Shown piece by piece: positions 26,143 to 35,546 of a stretch of DNA of 64,000 bases. This stretch comes from Buttiauxella ferragutiae (lineage in GTDB: Bacteria; Pseudomonadota; Gammaproteobacteria; Enterobacterales; Enterobacteriaceae). The stretch is taken from the NCBI RefSeq assembly GCF_001654915.1, contig NZ_LXEQ01000065.1; one strand, given 5' to 3'. Numbering within the stretch: the stretch's first letter is position 1; the number at the start of each line of letters is the position of its first letter. The notes beneath the pieces are model-generated. The model did not search any database. It was not told the origin of the DNA and worked only from the letters and a program-made list of their open reading frames with translations. A program made the translations under genes and the position numbers.

Positions 26143-27360
26143 ATGCGCATAATTCACACATCAGACTGGCACCTTGGTCAAAATTTTTATACCAAAAGCC
26201 GCGGGCCGGAGCATCAGGCTTTTCTTGAATGGCTGCTGAAAGCTGCCGTTGAACATGATGTGGATGCAATAATCGTCGCGGGCGATATTTTTGATACTGG
26301 CTCGCCACCAAGCTATGCGCGAGAACTGTATAACCGCTTTGTGGTGCAACTCCAGTCTACCGGCTGCTCACTGGTGGTGCTCGCCGGTAACCATGACTCA
26401 GTTGCCACATTGAACGAATCACGCGAACTAATGGCGTGTCTTAACACTTATGTCGTCGCCAGCGCACGCCACGATACCAGCCAGCAGGCAATTGTGCTGA
26501 ATACGAAAGATGGCGCGCCTGGCGCTATTCTCTGCCCCATTCCCTTTCTGCGGCCACGCGATATTCAAAACAGTCTGGCGGGTTTATCCGGCCATGAAAA
26601 GCAGCGTTCATTAATGGAAGCGATCGGTGAACATTATCAGCAGTGTTTTAGCGCCGCTTGCGTTCTGCGCGCTGACGCGCAGTTGCCAATTATCGCCACC
26701 GGGCATTTAACCACCGTCGGCGTGACGAAAAGTGACGCCGTGCGTGACATCTATATTGGCACACTCGACGCTTTCCCGGCGCAGCATTTCCCGGATGCCG
26801 ATTACATTGCCCTGGGCCATATTCACCGTGCGCAATTAATTGGTGGCACCGAGCATATCCGCTACAGCGGCTCACCAATACCGTTAAGTTTTGACGAAAC
26901 CGGTAAGACTAAAAGTGTTTATCTGGTTGAATTTTCAGAAGGTAAACTTCATGAAGTCACCCCACTTACGGTACCAGTTAGCCAGCCGCTGGCGGTGATC
27001 AAAGGTTCGCTGAACGAAATTGAACAGCAGCTTGAACAATGGCGCGATGCACCGACAGAACCCAAAGTGTGGCTGGATATTGAAATCGCCACCGATGAAT
27101 ATCTGCATGATATGCAGCGCCATATTCAACAGCTAACCGAAACGCTGCCTGTTGAAGTGGTTTTGCTGCGCCGTAGCCGTGAGCAGCGCGAGCGTGTTAT
27201 TGCTCAACAACATAAAGAAACCCTAAGTGAATTGACGGTTGAAGAGGTTTTTGAACGCCGCCTGGTTCAGGAAGAAACCACTGAAGAACGCGCAAAACGC
27301 CTGCGCACTCTGTTTGCCCAAACAGTCGCCAGCCTGCATGACGCGGAGGAACAAGCATGA
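26143..27360 (+). CDS. sbcD: Nuclease SbcD, subunit of SbcCD
   Basis: Mre11-type nuclease subunit that, with the SbcC ATPase, cuts DNA hairpins and protein-blocked ends. The 405 residues carry all the phosphoesterase signatures: HTSDWHLGQ (DxH), VAGDIFDTG, LAGNHDS, ATGHLTT and LGHIHRAQ. The first ATG at 26143 follows a CAGGTT. Its stop overlaps the sbcC start (ATGA), indicating coupled translation. Divergent from phoB. Confidence 0.97.
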   Translation: MRIIHTSDWHLGQNFYTKSRGPEHQAFLEWLLKAAVEHDVDAIIVAGDIFDTGSPPSYARELYNRFVVQLQSTGCSLVVLAGNHDSVATLNESRELMACLNTYVVASARHDTSQQAIVLNTKDGAPGAILCPIPFLRPRDIQNSLAGLSGHEKQRSLMEAIGEHYQQCFSAACVLRADAQLPIIATGHLTTVGVTKSDAVRDIYIGTLDAFPAQHFPDADYIALGHIHRAQLIGGTEHIRYSGSPIPLSFDETGKTKSVYLVEFSEGKLHEVTPLTVPVSQPLAVIKGSLNEIEQQLEQWRDAPTEPKVWLDIEIATDEYLHDMQRHIQQLTETLPVEVVLLRRSREQRERVIAQQHKETLSELTVEEVFERRLVQEETTEERAKRLRTLFAQTVASLHDAEEQA

Positions 27361-30300
27361 AAATCCTCAGTCTGCGATTGAAAAACCTCAACTCCCTGAA
27401 AGGGGAATGGAAAATTGATTTCACCCGCGAGCCTTTCGCCAGCAATGGTTTGTTTGCCATCACCGGGCCAACAGGAGCGGGTAAAACTACGCTACTTGAT
27501 GCTGTCTGCCTCGCGCTTTATCACAAAACGCCACGTCTCAACACGGTCTCGCAATCGCAGAATGACCTGATGACCCGCGACACTGCCGAGTGTCTGGCGG
27601 AAGTGGAATTTGAAGTAAAAGGTGTTGCCTACCGCGCATTCTGGAGCCAGAACCGGGCGCGTAATGCGGCCAACGGCAATCTGCAAGCCCCGCGCGTTGA
27701 GCTGGCTGAAGTAGAAAGCGGCAAGATCATCGCCGATAAAGTGAAAGATAAGCTCGATATCACCGCCAAATTGACCGGACTCGATTACGACCGCTTCACC
27801 CGCTCCATGATGCTTTCTCAGGGGCAGTTTGCGGCGTTTTTAAATGCCGACGCCAATGACCGTGCCTCATTGCTTGAAGAACTCACCGGTACTGAAATTT
27901 ACGGTACAGTTTCTGCGGCGGTGTTCGAAAATCATAAAAATGTACGCAGCCAATTAGAGAACCTGCAAGCGCAGGCAGCAGGTGTAGCACTTCTGGATGA
28001 ATCCCAGCGCCAGCAGCTTTCAGAGAGTTTGCAGGCACTTACTACAGAAGAAAAAAACCGCCTGGCTGAACAGCAGACACTCCAGCAACACCAGCAATGG
28101 CTCAGCCAACTCGACCTGTTGACTCAAAAACACTCGCATGCGGGAACGGCACTGAATGCGGCAACTCGCGCAATCGAAGAAGCAGCGCCGCTTCTCGAAA
28201 AACTAACACGAGCCCAGCCCGCAGAAAAACTGCGCCCTGACTGGCAACGCTTGCAGGAATTACAGGCCACGCTGCAAAACACCCGCGTACAAAGCGAAGA
28301 AGTGAATACTCGCTTACATCAGGCGACAGTGCGTCGCCAGCAGACCCGGCAGGCCGCCGCAAGCCAGGCAGCAAAACTGGCGCATGAAAACAGCGAGCTG
28401 CAAGCCTGGCTGAAAACGCATGACAGGTACCGCCTGTGGGGCGCTGAACTTGCAGGCTGGCGCATGGCATTCAATCAACAACAACGCGATACCAGCCAGC
28501 TGCAGACCTTGCAGCGTGATATTGAAACTAGCCAGAAAAAGCTGGAACTGCTGCCAGCCGTTGAGCTTACGCTCACTGCTGATGAAGTGAGTACTCATTT
28601 ACAAGCAACGATTACCGCGCGCCCTTTGCGCCAGCAGCTTGCTGCTTTACAGCCGCAACTTGCCTCACTTCACAAGCGAAAAATCCAGCAGCAACAAGAT
28701 ATTACTGCGCTTGAAAAACAGATCACTCAAGGCGATGTCGAGCTGGCACTCAAACGCCAGCAATACAAAGAGCGCCGCCAGCATGAAAGTGACCTGGAAA
28801 AAGTATGCGAACTGGAAATGCGCATTGTCAGTCTCGAAGCTGAACGCGCCCATTTGCAACCCGATCAACCTTGCCCGCTGTGTGGTTCCACGCAGCATCC
28901 GGCAGTGGCGGATTATCAGGCCATACAGCCAGGAGAAAATCAGCAGCGTCTGACGGCACTAAAACGTGAAGTTGCCAGCCTTGCGGAAGCTGGTTTTGCG
29001 ATGAAAGGCCAACTCGACACGTTGCGTTCACAGCGCGAAAACCTGGTTGTCGCCATCAAAACGCTTGATGAAGAAGAGAAGGCATTACGTCTACGCTGGC
29101 AGCAACTGTGCGCCAGCCTGCAACTGGCGCTGAAGCCCGAGGACGACCTCCAGCAGTGGCTGGAAAGCGAAGAAAAACGCGAGCAGCAGCTGCATCAACT
29201 CAGCCAACGGATCGTGCTGGAGGAGCAACTCGCTCGGACGCGTCTGCAACACAGCAAACTAGCGGCAGAGGCCGCGGCACAACGAGAAACACTCAATAGC
29301 GTGCTCGAAAATGCTGGCCTACAACATCCCGCTCACGGTGAAGAACATAGCTGGCTGGAACAGCGCCAACAGGAATCCCAAAGCTGGCAACAGCGCAATG
29401 AACAACTTCCACGTTTACAACAGCAACTAAACGCCCTGGAAAACCCGCTCAATGCGCTGATTGATGATGGCACCACGCCTGCTCCGCTATCCGAAAGCGA
29501 ACAAATTTCAGCGTTGCAAAACTGGCATAACTTGCACAGCGACTGTATTGCGCTGGAGAGCCAGTGGAAGACGCTGCAACAGCAGTTGCAACAGGAAGAA
29601 GCCCGCGTGGGTCAGGCAAATGAGCAGTTCCTGTCCGCCCTTGCCGCTAGCCAGTTCGCCGATGCACCGTCATTCCAGGCCGCATTACTCGATGAAAGTG
29701 AACGCCAGCAACTTGAGCAGAAAAAACAGCATCTTGAGCAACAGCATCAGCAGCAAACCATTCTTTGCCAGCAAGCTGAGAAAGCGCTCACTGACCATAA
29801 AGCGGCTCGCCCAACTACGCTTGCTGACGATGCAGAACTGAGTTTGCTGGACGCACAATTAACGCTGTGTAATCAGCAACTGCGCGAGAACACCACGCAA
29901 CAAGGACAGATTCAGCAACAGCTTCGCCATGACGCAGAAAATCGCCTACGCCAGCAAGGGCTGATGCAGTCCATCGTCGAGTGCCAGCAGCAAGTTGAAG
30001 ACTGGGGCTATCTCAATGCGTTAATTGGTTCGAAGGAAGGCGATAAATTCCGTAAGTTTGCCCAGGGGCTAACGCTCGATAATCTGGTGTGGTTGGCGAA
30101 CAACCAGCTAAACCGTTTGCATGGGCGTTATTTGTTACAACGCAAAGATAGCGAAGCGCTGGAATTGCAAGTGGTCGATACATGGCAGGCCGATGCGGTG
30201 CGCGACACTCGCACGCTTTCAGGTGGTGAGAGTTTCCTGGTCAGCCTGGCGCTGGCGCTGGCGTTATCCGACCTGGTGAGCCACAAAACCCGCATCGACT

Positions 30301-30512
30301 CGCTGTTCCTTGATGAAGGCTTTGGCACGCTGGACGCAGAGACACTGGACACCGCGCTGGATGCGTTAGATACGCTCAATGCCAGCGGCAAAACCATCGG
30401 CGTGATAAGCCACGTTGAGGCAATGAAAGAACGTATTCCGGTACAGATTAAGGTGAAGAAGATCAACGGATTGGGTGTTAGCCGCCTGGCTAAGGAGTTT
30501 GCTGTCGAGTAA
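27357..30512 (+). CDS. sbcC: Nuclease ATPase subunit SbcC
   Basis: Rad50-like ABC ATPase of SbcCD; ATP drives opening and closing of the DNA-end nuclease. The 1051 residues contain Walker A GPTGAGKTT (about 37-45), Q-loop MMLSQGQFAAFL, two long coiled coils with the zinc-hook CPLC near residues 506-509, the ABC signature LSGGESF near 953, and Walker B DSLFLDEGFGTLD near 980-993. Gln-rich coiled coil and length are normal for the enterobacterial family. Confidence 0.97.
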   Translation: MKILSLRLKNLNSLKGEWKIDFTREPFASNGLFAITGPTGAGKTTLLDAVCLALYHKTPRLNTVSQSQNDLMTRDTAECLAEVEFEVKGVAYRAFWSQNRARNAANGNLQAPRVELAEVESGKIIADKVKDKLDITAKLTGLDYDRFTRSMMLSQGQFAAFLNADANDRASLLEELTGTEIYGTVSAAVFENHKNVRSQLENLQAQAAGVALLDESQRQQLSESLQALTTEEKNRLAEQQTLQQHQQWLSQLDLLTQKHSHAGTALNAATRAIEEAAPLLEKLTRAQPAEKLRPDWQRLQELQATLQNTRVQSEEVNTRLHQATVRRQQTRQAAASQAAKLAHENSELQAWLKTHDRYRLWGAELAGWRMAFNQQQRDTSQLQTLQRDIETSQKKLELLPAVELTLTADEVSTHLQATITARPLRQQLAALQPQLASLHKRKIQQQQDITALEKQITQGDVELALKRQQYKERRQHESDLEKVCELEMRIVSLEAERAHLQPDQPCPLCGSTQHPAVADYQAIQPGENQQRLTALKREVASLAEAGFAMKGQLDTLRSQRENLVVAIKTLDEEEKALRLRWQQLCASLQLALKPEDDLQQWLESEEKREQQLHQLSQRIVLEEQLARTRLQHSKLAAEAAAQRETLNSVLENAGLQHPAHGEEHSWLEQRQQESQSWQQRNEQLPRLQQQLNALENPLNALIDDGTTPAPLSESEQISALQNWHNLHSDCIALESQWKTLQQQLQQEEARVGQANEQFLSALAASQFADAPSFQAALLDESERQQLEQKKQHLEQQHQQQTILCQQAEKALTDHKAARPTTLADDAELSLLDAQLTLCNQQLRENTTQQGQIQQQLRHDAENRLRQQGLMQSIVECQQQVEDWGYLNALIGSKEGDKFRKFAQGLTLDNLVWLANNQLNRLHGRYLLQRKDSEALELQVVDTWQADAVRDTRTLSGGESFLVSLALALALSDLVSHKTRIDSLFLDEGFGTLDAETLDTALDALDTLNASGKTIGVISHVEAMKERIPVQIKVKKINGLGVSRLAKEFAVE

Positions 30513-30518
30513 TTTTTT

Positions 30519-30588
30519 CGGATGACGCTGCGCTTATCCAACCTACATGTGAGATCTCGTAGGGCAGATAAGCGTAGCGTCATCCGCC
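30519..30588. repeat. REP-like repeat pair between sbcC and mak
   Basis: CGGATGACGCTGCGCTTATCCAACCTAC (30519-30546) and its near complement GTAGGGCAGATAAGCGTAGCGTCATCCGCC (30559-30588) form an extended stem with a 12-base loop. It sits at the convergent ends of sbcC and mak and occupies the place of araJ in E. coli. Confidence 0.75.
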
Positions 30589-30593
30589 AGCTT

Positions 30594-31505
30594 TTACTTC
30601 TCCAGCGGCCACAACCATGCGGCACCGCGCACGCCGCTGGAATCGCCGTGCACTGCTTTGCGGATTGGAGTTTCGCATTCGCCACCAAACACCCACGGTT
30701 TCACCAGCTGTGGCACCGTTTTGTACAAGCGTTCGTTGTTGCTCATGCCACCGCCTAACACGATCACATCAGGATCGAGAATATTGACGATGTGTGCCAA
30801 AGATTTTGCGAGGCGCATTTCATAGCGTGAGATCGCCAGTTCAGCGATCGGATCTTGTTGATCCACCAGATGCATAATCTCATTGCCTTTCAATGATTTC
30901 CCGCTCAGGCGATGGTAGTCGGTGCCGAAACCAGTACCGGAAATAAAGGTTTCGATACAACCTTGTTTTCCGCAGTAGCAAGGCACTTCTTCACGAAAAC
31001 GGAGTTCGTCTTCGTCCATCCACGGTAATGGGTTATGGCCCCACTCGCCCGCCGTGCCGTTGCCGCCGATCAGGCTGCGGCCATTAATGGCCACGCCTGC
31101 ACCACATCCTGTACCAATAATCACGGCAAAAACCATCGCCGCACCAGCCGCCGCTCCGTCGATAGCTTCCGAAACCGCCAGGCAGTTGGCATCGTTTGCC
31201 AAACGCACTTCGCGCTGGAGCGCATCGCACAAATCTTTATCAAAAGGCTGCCCGTTAAGCCAGGTGGAGTTCGCATTTTTGACCACGCGTGTATAGGGTG
31301 AAATCGAACCTGGAATACCCATTCCGACCGTTCCCTTCTCCCCGGTAGCCTCTTCAGCCAGACGCACGAGTTCAACGATAGTTGCGATGGTTTGCTGATA
31401 ATCATTTTTTGGTGTTGGCAGGCGATGACGAAAAAGTTGCTTTCCGTCGTTCGCCAGAGCGATCACTTCTGTTTTTGTCCCACCCAGGTCGATACCAATG
31501 CGCAC
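30594..31505 (-). CDS. mak: Fructokinase Mak
   Basis: ROK-family sugar kinase that phosphorylates fructose and, less well, other hexoses with ATP. The 303 residues start MRIGIDLGGTKTEVIAL (phosphate-binding loop). They carry GTGCGAGVAINGR, the catalytic Asp in the GEWGHNPL block and the zinc-binding CYCGKQGCIETFISG. ROK kinase form and length fit E. coli Mak (YajF). The E. coli neighbour araJ is missing between it and sbcC. Confidence 0.95.
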   Translation of the reverse strand: MRIGIDLGGTKTEVIALANDGKQLFRHRLPTPKNDYQQTIATIVELVRLAEEATGEKGTVGMGIPGSISPYTRVVKNANSTWLNGQPFDKDLCDALQREVRLANDANCLAVSEAIDGAAAGAAMVFAVIIGTGCGAGVAINGRSLIGGNGTAGEWGHNPLPWMDEDELRFREEVPCYCGKQGCIETFISGTGFGTDYHRLSGKSLKGNEIMHLVDQQDPIAELAISRYEMRLAKSLAHIVNILDPDVIVLGGGMSNNERLYKTVPQLVKPWVFGGECETPIRKAVHGDSSGVRGAAWLWPLEK

Positions 31506-31630
31506 AGCAACCCCCTCATTTGATTAGTATTATCAATAGAATAGAAGTGTTACGCCGTAAAGACAATGAAACACAGCGCCTGATTCGTTATCATGCCCGC
31601 TGCGTTTAACTGACAGTCCGGGAAAAAATC

Positions 31631-32542
31631 ATGCTGTGGTTCAAAAATTTAATGGTTTACCGTTTAAGCCGTGACATCACGCTTTCAGCGGATGACATGG
31701 AAAAGCAGTTGGCCGCATTTACTTTTACCCCATGCGGTAGCCAGGACATGGCCAAGACCGGTTGGGTATCGCCAATGGGCTCACACAGCGATTCATTAAC
31801 CCATGTCGCCAATGGGCAAATTGTGATTTGCGCCCGTAAAGAAGAAAAAATTCTCCCGGCTCCAGTGATTAAACAAGAGCTGGAAGCAAAAATCAGCAGG
31901 CTCGAAGCCGAACAAGCTCGCAAGCTGAAAAAGACCGAGAAAGATTCTCTAAAAGATGAAGTGCTGCACTCTTTGCTGCCACGCGCGTTCAGCCGTTTTA
32001 ACCAAACGATGATGTGGATCGATACCGTAAACGGTTTGATCATGGTTGATTGTGCCAGCGCCAAGAAAGCTGAAGATACGTTGGCGCTGCTGCGTAAAAG
32101 CCTCGGTTCGCTACCGGTTGTCCCGTTGGCACTGGAAAACCCAATTGAACTGACGCTGACTGAGTGGGTGCGCTCCGGCGATGTACCTCCAGGCTTTGCG
32201 TTGATGGATGAAGCCGAGCTGAAAGCCATTCTCGAAGGTGGTGGTGTGATCCGCTGTAAGCAGCAGGATCTGGTGTGCGATGAAATTGCTGCGCATATCG
32301 AAGCCGATAAAGTGGTGACGAAATTAGCTCTGGACTGGCAAGAACGTATTCAGTTCCTGGTTGCCGATGATGGTTCAATTAAGCGTCTGAAGTTTGCCGA
32401 TACGCTGCGCGACCAAAACGAGGATATTGACCGTGAAGATTTCGGTGCTCGTTTTGATGCAGATTTTATTCTGATGACGGGTGAACTGGCGGCGTTGATT
32501 AAGAACCTGGTGGAAGCGTTAGGCGGCGAAGCTCAGCGCTAA
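31631..32542 (+). CDS. rdgC: Recombination-associated protein RdgC
   Basis: Ring-shaped DNA-binding protein that inhibits RecA-promoted strand exchange and is needed when recombination intermediates accumulate. The 303-residue protein begins MLWFKNLMVYRLSRDI and shows the family blocks GWVSPMG, SLLPRAFSRFNQTMMWID and RLKFADTLRDQN. It is divergent from mak, as in E. coli. Confidence 0.97.
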   Translation: MLWFKNLMVYRLSRDITLSADDMEKQLAAFTFTPCGSQDMAKTGWVSPMGSHSDSLTHVANGQIVICARKEEKILPAPVIKQELEAKISRLEAEQARKLKKTEKDSLKDEVLHSLLPRAFSRFNQTMMWIDTVNGLIMVDCASAKKAEDTLALLRKSLGSLPVVPLALENPIELTLTEWVRSGDVPPGFALMDEAELKAILEGGGVIRCKQQDLVCDEIAAHIEADKVVTKLALDWQERIQFLVADDGSIKRLKFADTLRDQNEDIDREDFGARFDADFILMTGELAALIKNLVEALGGEAQR

Positions 32543-32548
32543 AATCTG

Positions 32549-32575
32549 TTCCCTCTTCCCGACGGGAAGAGGGAA
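32549..32575. terminator. Hairpin between rdgC and ppnP
   Basis: Perfect 12-bp stem TTCCCTCTTCCC/GGGAAGAGGGAA with a 3-base loop, between the convergent stops of rdgC and ppnP. T-runs are short on both sides, so efficiency is uncertain. Confidence 0.7.
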
Positions 32576-32584
32576 ATAAAGACA

Positions 32585-32878
32585 TTATTTATCAGCCAGA
32601 TAACGGCAAAGATAAGAGGTAGGTTCAGCAACTTGTAAATGGAATTCGCTGTGTCCTGGAACATGGAACACGGTGCCCGCCGCATAGGTTTTCCACTCGG
32701 TTTCACCCGGCAGTAACACGTGCAATGCCCCACTAATCACTGTCATTTCTTCTGGTTGGGCGGTCCCGAAAGTGTATTCACCTTCAACCATCACCCCAAC
32801 ACTTGCGCGGCCAGTGCTGCTGCTGGTAAACCCAATAGATTTCACTTTACCGGAAAAGTACTCATTACTTTGAAGCAT
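32585..32878 (-). CDS. ppnP: Pyrimidine/purine nucleoside phosphorylase PpnP
   Basis: A 97-residue cupin-fold enzyme (formerly YaiE, DUF1255) that phosphorolyses a broad set of nucleosides in E. coli. It begins MLQSNEYFSGKVKSIGF and includes GTAQPEEMTVISG and VFHVPGHSEFHLQV, the conserved cupin strands. The ATG at 32878 matches the usual start; the longer frame up to 32944 lacks support. It is downstream of aroM on the same strand. Confidence 0.93.
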   Translation of the reverse strand: MLQSNEYFSGKVKSIGFTSSSTGRASVGVMVEGEYTFGTAQPEEMTVISGALHVLLPGETEWKTYAAGTVFHVPGHSEFHLQVAEPTSYLCRYLADK

Positions 32879-32958
32879 AACCAGGCCCTTTTTAAAATAG
32901 TTGAAAAAACAATATAGAGGGGAACGGAAGAGCCTGTCACGCAAATTATTGACCGTCG

Positions 32959-33636
32959 TTATGCGAGCAACTCTGACGCTAAGCGCGCAATTAACACGTT
33001 CGATAACAATACCGGAACATCGAGTGATTTTTGCAACAAATCACGATGTTTTTGGTGGAAACCCAGACAGTCCAGAACCAGCACATCCGCACCATCTTTA
33101 ACCAGTTTCTTTCCGGCTTCGATTAAATCCTGCTCGCTTCCATGAATGGGATTCGCCAATTCATACAGCGGCTCGTTTTCCAACAACTGCCATTTTTTAT
33201 TCTGAAATTTCAGCAATTCAGGAACGGGGATGATGATACCGACTTGATGCCCATCGACAATTGAGGCCACCAGCGGTGGGATAATACGTTCTGGCTCGAG
33301 CAAAATACCGTTACGCACGTAGAGATTCGATAAGCGGTGGGTGCTCATCAGCAAAATGACATCGAAGCCCTGATTATCCAGCACTTCAATCACACTCTGC
33401 AGCGCCTTCTCAACTTTTTGTTTATCGACATAAACCAGCACGTTGCCGGATAAAAGCGTCAGAAGTGGTTCATTTCCCGGTGTAGGGGAGTATTCAGCCA
33501 TCACTTCATCGTGAGAGAGGTGGCCCAGTAAACTGAGGTGTTTGATTCTCTCTTCAGAGATGTGATCTGTCAGTAGCGGCAGTATTTCACTGACCGGGAC
33601 GACGCCGATGGTAATAATTGCCAATGTTTGTTTCAT
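32959..33636 (-). CDS. aroM: AroM family protein
   Basis: Protein of unknown function co-expressed with shikimate kinase II in E. coli. The start at 33636 gives 225 residues, the E. coli length, beginning MKQTLAIITIGVVPVSEILPLL. The C-terminal half DVLVLDCLGFHQKHRDLLQ and VPVLLSNVLIARLASELLA resembles racemase-like folds. A 29-residue upstream extension has no ribosome-binding site. It lies 277 bp after yaiA, a wider gap than expected in a tight operon. Confidence 0.93.
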   Translation of the reverse strand: MKQTLAIITIGVVPVSEILPLLTDHISEERIKHLSLLGHLSHDEVMAEYSPTPGNEPLLTLLSGNVLVYVDKQKVEKALQSVIEVLDNQGFDVILLMSTHRLSNLYVRNGILLEPERIIPPLVASIVDGHQVGIIIPVPELLKFQNKKWQLLENEPLYELANPIHGSEQDLIEAGKKLVKDGADVLVLDCLGFHQKHRDLLQKSLDVPVLLSNVLIARLASELLA

Positions 33637-33913
33637 GTTCGTTCCGCCCTTGTCCCATATCAGCCCCTCAATGCTGCGCTGGTACCAATCCTTACAAATG
33701 ATACTCTGCTGAAGGTCGCTCAATAATTAACCACAAAGCGTAGCAGCATATTTGCAGAGCACCTGCCGGAATATTCAACGAAACGTCAACGACATTGATA
33801 CAACATCATGGTAATGAATATTTAACAAATGAATTGAGCAAAAGATGTGATTAATCATCAGGTCAATGAATTCACTTAAAAGATGAGGGGATTCTGGCGT
33901 CCTTGCCGGGATG

Positions 33914-34105
33914 TTACGTCTTTTGCGGATCTTCATAACGCTGTTTAGCATCCAGCGCTTCTTGTTCGCTTTCGTGCTCACTAATCAGCGTATCAGGATG
34001 GGGATGATCGGCTCGAAGTTGATACCAGGTCACAGTTTTATCTGTCGCACCTTTTTCAACGGCAACTATACGCGCTTCCCGGGGGTATGGAGGATTGCTC
34101 GCCAT
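33914..34105 (-). CDS. yaiA: Small protein YaiA
   Basis: A 63-residue hydrophilic protein of unknown role that matches E. coli YaiA through PPYPREARIV, KTVTWYQLRADHPHPD and ALDAKQRYEDP. It sits 44 bp downstream of aroL and is part of the TyrR/TrpR-controlled aroL-yaiA-aroM operon in E. coli. Confidence 0.93.
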   Translation of the reverse strand: MASNPPYPREARIVAVEKGATDKTVTWYQLRADHPHPDTLISEHESEQEALDAKQRYEDPQKT

Positions 34106-34149
34106 CGCTCTTCCTTTGGAGATGAATGAGCGTTAAGTATAGACAAAAA

Positions 34150-34674
34150 TCAGCTGGCTCGAGCCGTATGCAGTACCGCCAACACCGCTTCAACAATTTC
34201 CGCAGGCGGACGAGTGGCATCAACGACATGGTGTGCAGCCTGGTTGTAAAGCGCTTCTCGCGCGGCGAGAACCTCAACGATTTCATCCGTAATAGGTCTG
34301 CCAGTGAGCGTTGGACGCTGTCCTTCTTCCGGGAAAGCTTCTAAACGTGATGCCAGGATTTGCGCAGGAGCTCGCAAATAAATGACGACACCATGCTCAC
34401 GCATAAACTGACGGTTACTTTCGGCCAGAACCATGCCGCCGCCGGTGGCAATAACCGTACCGGGAGCAGTAACACTTTGCAGCGCACCTGATTCACGACG
34501 ACGAAAACCTTCCCAGCCCTCTTTTGCCACAATATCGGCAACGCTCATTTTGGTGTTGTCTAAAAGGTAATGGTCGGTATCGACAAAGTTACAGCCCAAT
34601 GCCTGCGCTAATGCAACACCGACGGTTGTTTTGCCACAACCTCGTGCGCCGACTAAATAAATGGGTTGAGTCAT
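34150..34674 (-). CDS. aroL: Shikimate kinase II
   Basis: Phosphorylates shikimate at C3 in aromatic amino acid synthesis; AroL is the higher-affinity, regulated isoenzyme. The 174 residues contain the Walker A GARGCGKTTVG (about 8-18), shikimate-binding DTDHYLLD, FRRRES and TGGGMVL motifs and the RPTLTG lid. A TrpR-operator-like sequence lies upstream at 34897-34917. Confidence 0.95.
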   Translation of the reverse strand: MTQPIYLVGARGCGKTTVGVALAQALGCNFVDTDHYLLDNTKMSVADIVAKEGWEGFRRRESGALQSVTAPGTVIATGGGMVLAESNRQFMREHGVVIYLRAPAQILASRLEAFPEEGQRPTLTGRPITDEIVEVLAAREALYNQAAHHVVDATRPPAEIVEAVLAVLHTARAS

Positions 34675-34756
34675 CAGTGGCTAATCCTCAGCAGTACGCC
34701 AGAGTTGGTAAAAATCTGAGTAGGTAAAAATCCAGAGACTGATGACAAACTTCTTC

Positions 34757-34832
34757 GTAGGTCGGATAAGCGCAGCGTCATCCGACACAACTGGCGTAAA
34801 TGGTGGATGACGCTAACGCTTAGCCACCCTAC
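34757..34832. repeat. REP-like repeat pair in the aroL leader
   Basis: GTAGGTCGGATAAGCGCAGCGTCATCCGAC (34757-34786) is followed by GGTGGATGACGCTAACGCTTAGCCACCCTAC (34802-34832). The two are of opposite orientation and the second closely matches the single copy at 20573-20603. The pair lies between the inferred aroL operator and the gene. Confidence 0.75.
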
Positions 34833-34896
34833 AAAACACATTTATCACCCTTTGTCAGCAATCTGAATCTATAACGTTTTTCGTTACGCGAATCAT

Positions 34897-34917
34897 CATA
34901 TCAGCAAGCTAGTACGC
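34897..34917 (-). promoter_or_regulatory. Candidate TrpR operator of aroL
   Basis: On the minus strand GCGTACTAGCTTGCTGATATG carries the TrpR half-site GTACTAG and ends in a TATGAT -10-like box. It resembles the E. coli aroL operator as I recall it. Recognisable TyrR boxes were not found. Confidence 0.45.
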
Positions 34918-34937
34918 GGAATAGAATTACATCGGTT

Positions 34938-35399
34938 TTAGGCGCTTTTTGAACGGCTGGCAACCAGCAGCCACTTTTCCAGTTCGTTGGCAAACAGCTG
35001 GCGGTCACGCTGGTTGAGGCTGTCTGGCCCGCCAGTTTGTACACCACTGGATCGTAAAGTATCCATAAAATCGCGCATCGTCAGGCGTTCCCGGATAGTC
35101 GCTGGCGTGTACAGCTCTCCACGAGGGTTCAGTGCAATCGCACCTTTTTCCAGCACGTCAGCGGCCAGAGGAATATCTGCGGTGACGACTAAGTCGCCCT
35201 TTTCGCAGCGGCGCACAATTTCGTTATCAGCAACATCAAACCCGCTTGCCACTTGCAGGCTGCGGATATAACGCGATGGTGGAACTTTTAGCCCCTGGTT
35301 GGCAACCAGAGTTACCATCATTTGTGCGCGTTCCGCTGCACGAAACAGTACTTCTTTAATCACTTTTGGACACGCATCAGCATCCACCCAGATTTGCAT
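34938..35399 (-). CDS. yaiI: UPF0178 protein YaiI
   Basis: A 153-residue protein of the UPF0178/DUF188 family, possibly a PIN-like nuclease fold but with no known activity. It begins MQIWVDADACPKVIKEVLFRAAER, with the family's DADACP motif, and has the conserved GDLVVTADIPLA and NPRGELYT segments. Transcribed divergently from proC. Confidence 0.93.
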   Translation of the reverse strand: MQIWVDADACPKVIKEVLFRAAERAQMMVTLVANQGLKVPPSRYIRSLQVASGFDVADNEIVRRCEKGDLVVTADIPLAADVLEKGAIALNPRGELYTPATIRERLTMRDFMDTLRSSGVQTGGPDSLNQRDRQLFANELEKWLLVASRSKSA

Positions 35400-35546
35400 G
35401 ACGATTCCTGTGGGTCGGGGTTTATGGTGGCGATCTTGCCGTGCTTTTGCAGAATCGCAAACTTTATCTTTGCTTACGGTTAGCCGAAGCGGCGGAAATC
35501 ACGTTAAGCTATGCTCATCGTACAACTCAGAAGATGGAGTGAGACT

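Noticed and set aside
30128..30688. 186-codon minus-strand frame across the sbcC end and mak start region
   Set aside because: Spans sbcC antisense, a repeat and mak; serine-rich low-complexity product, a shadow.
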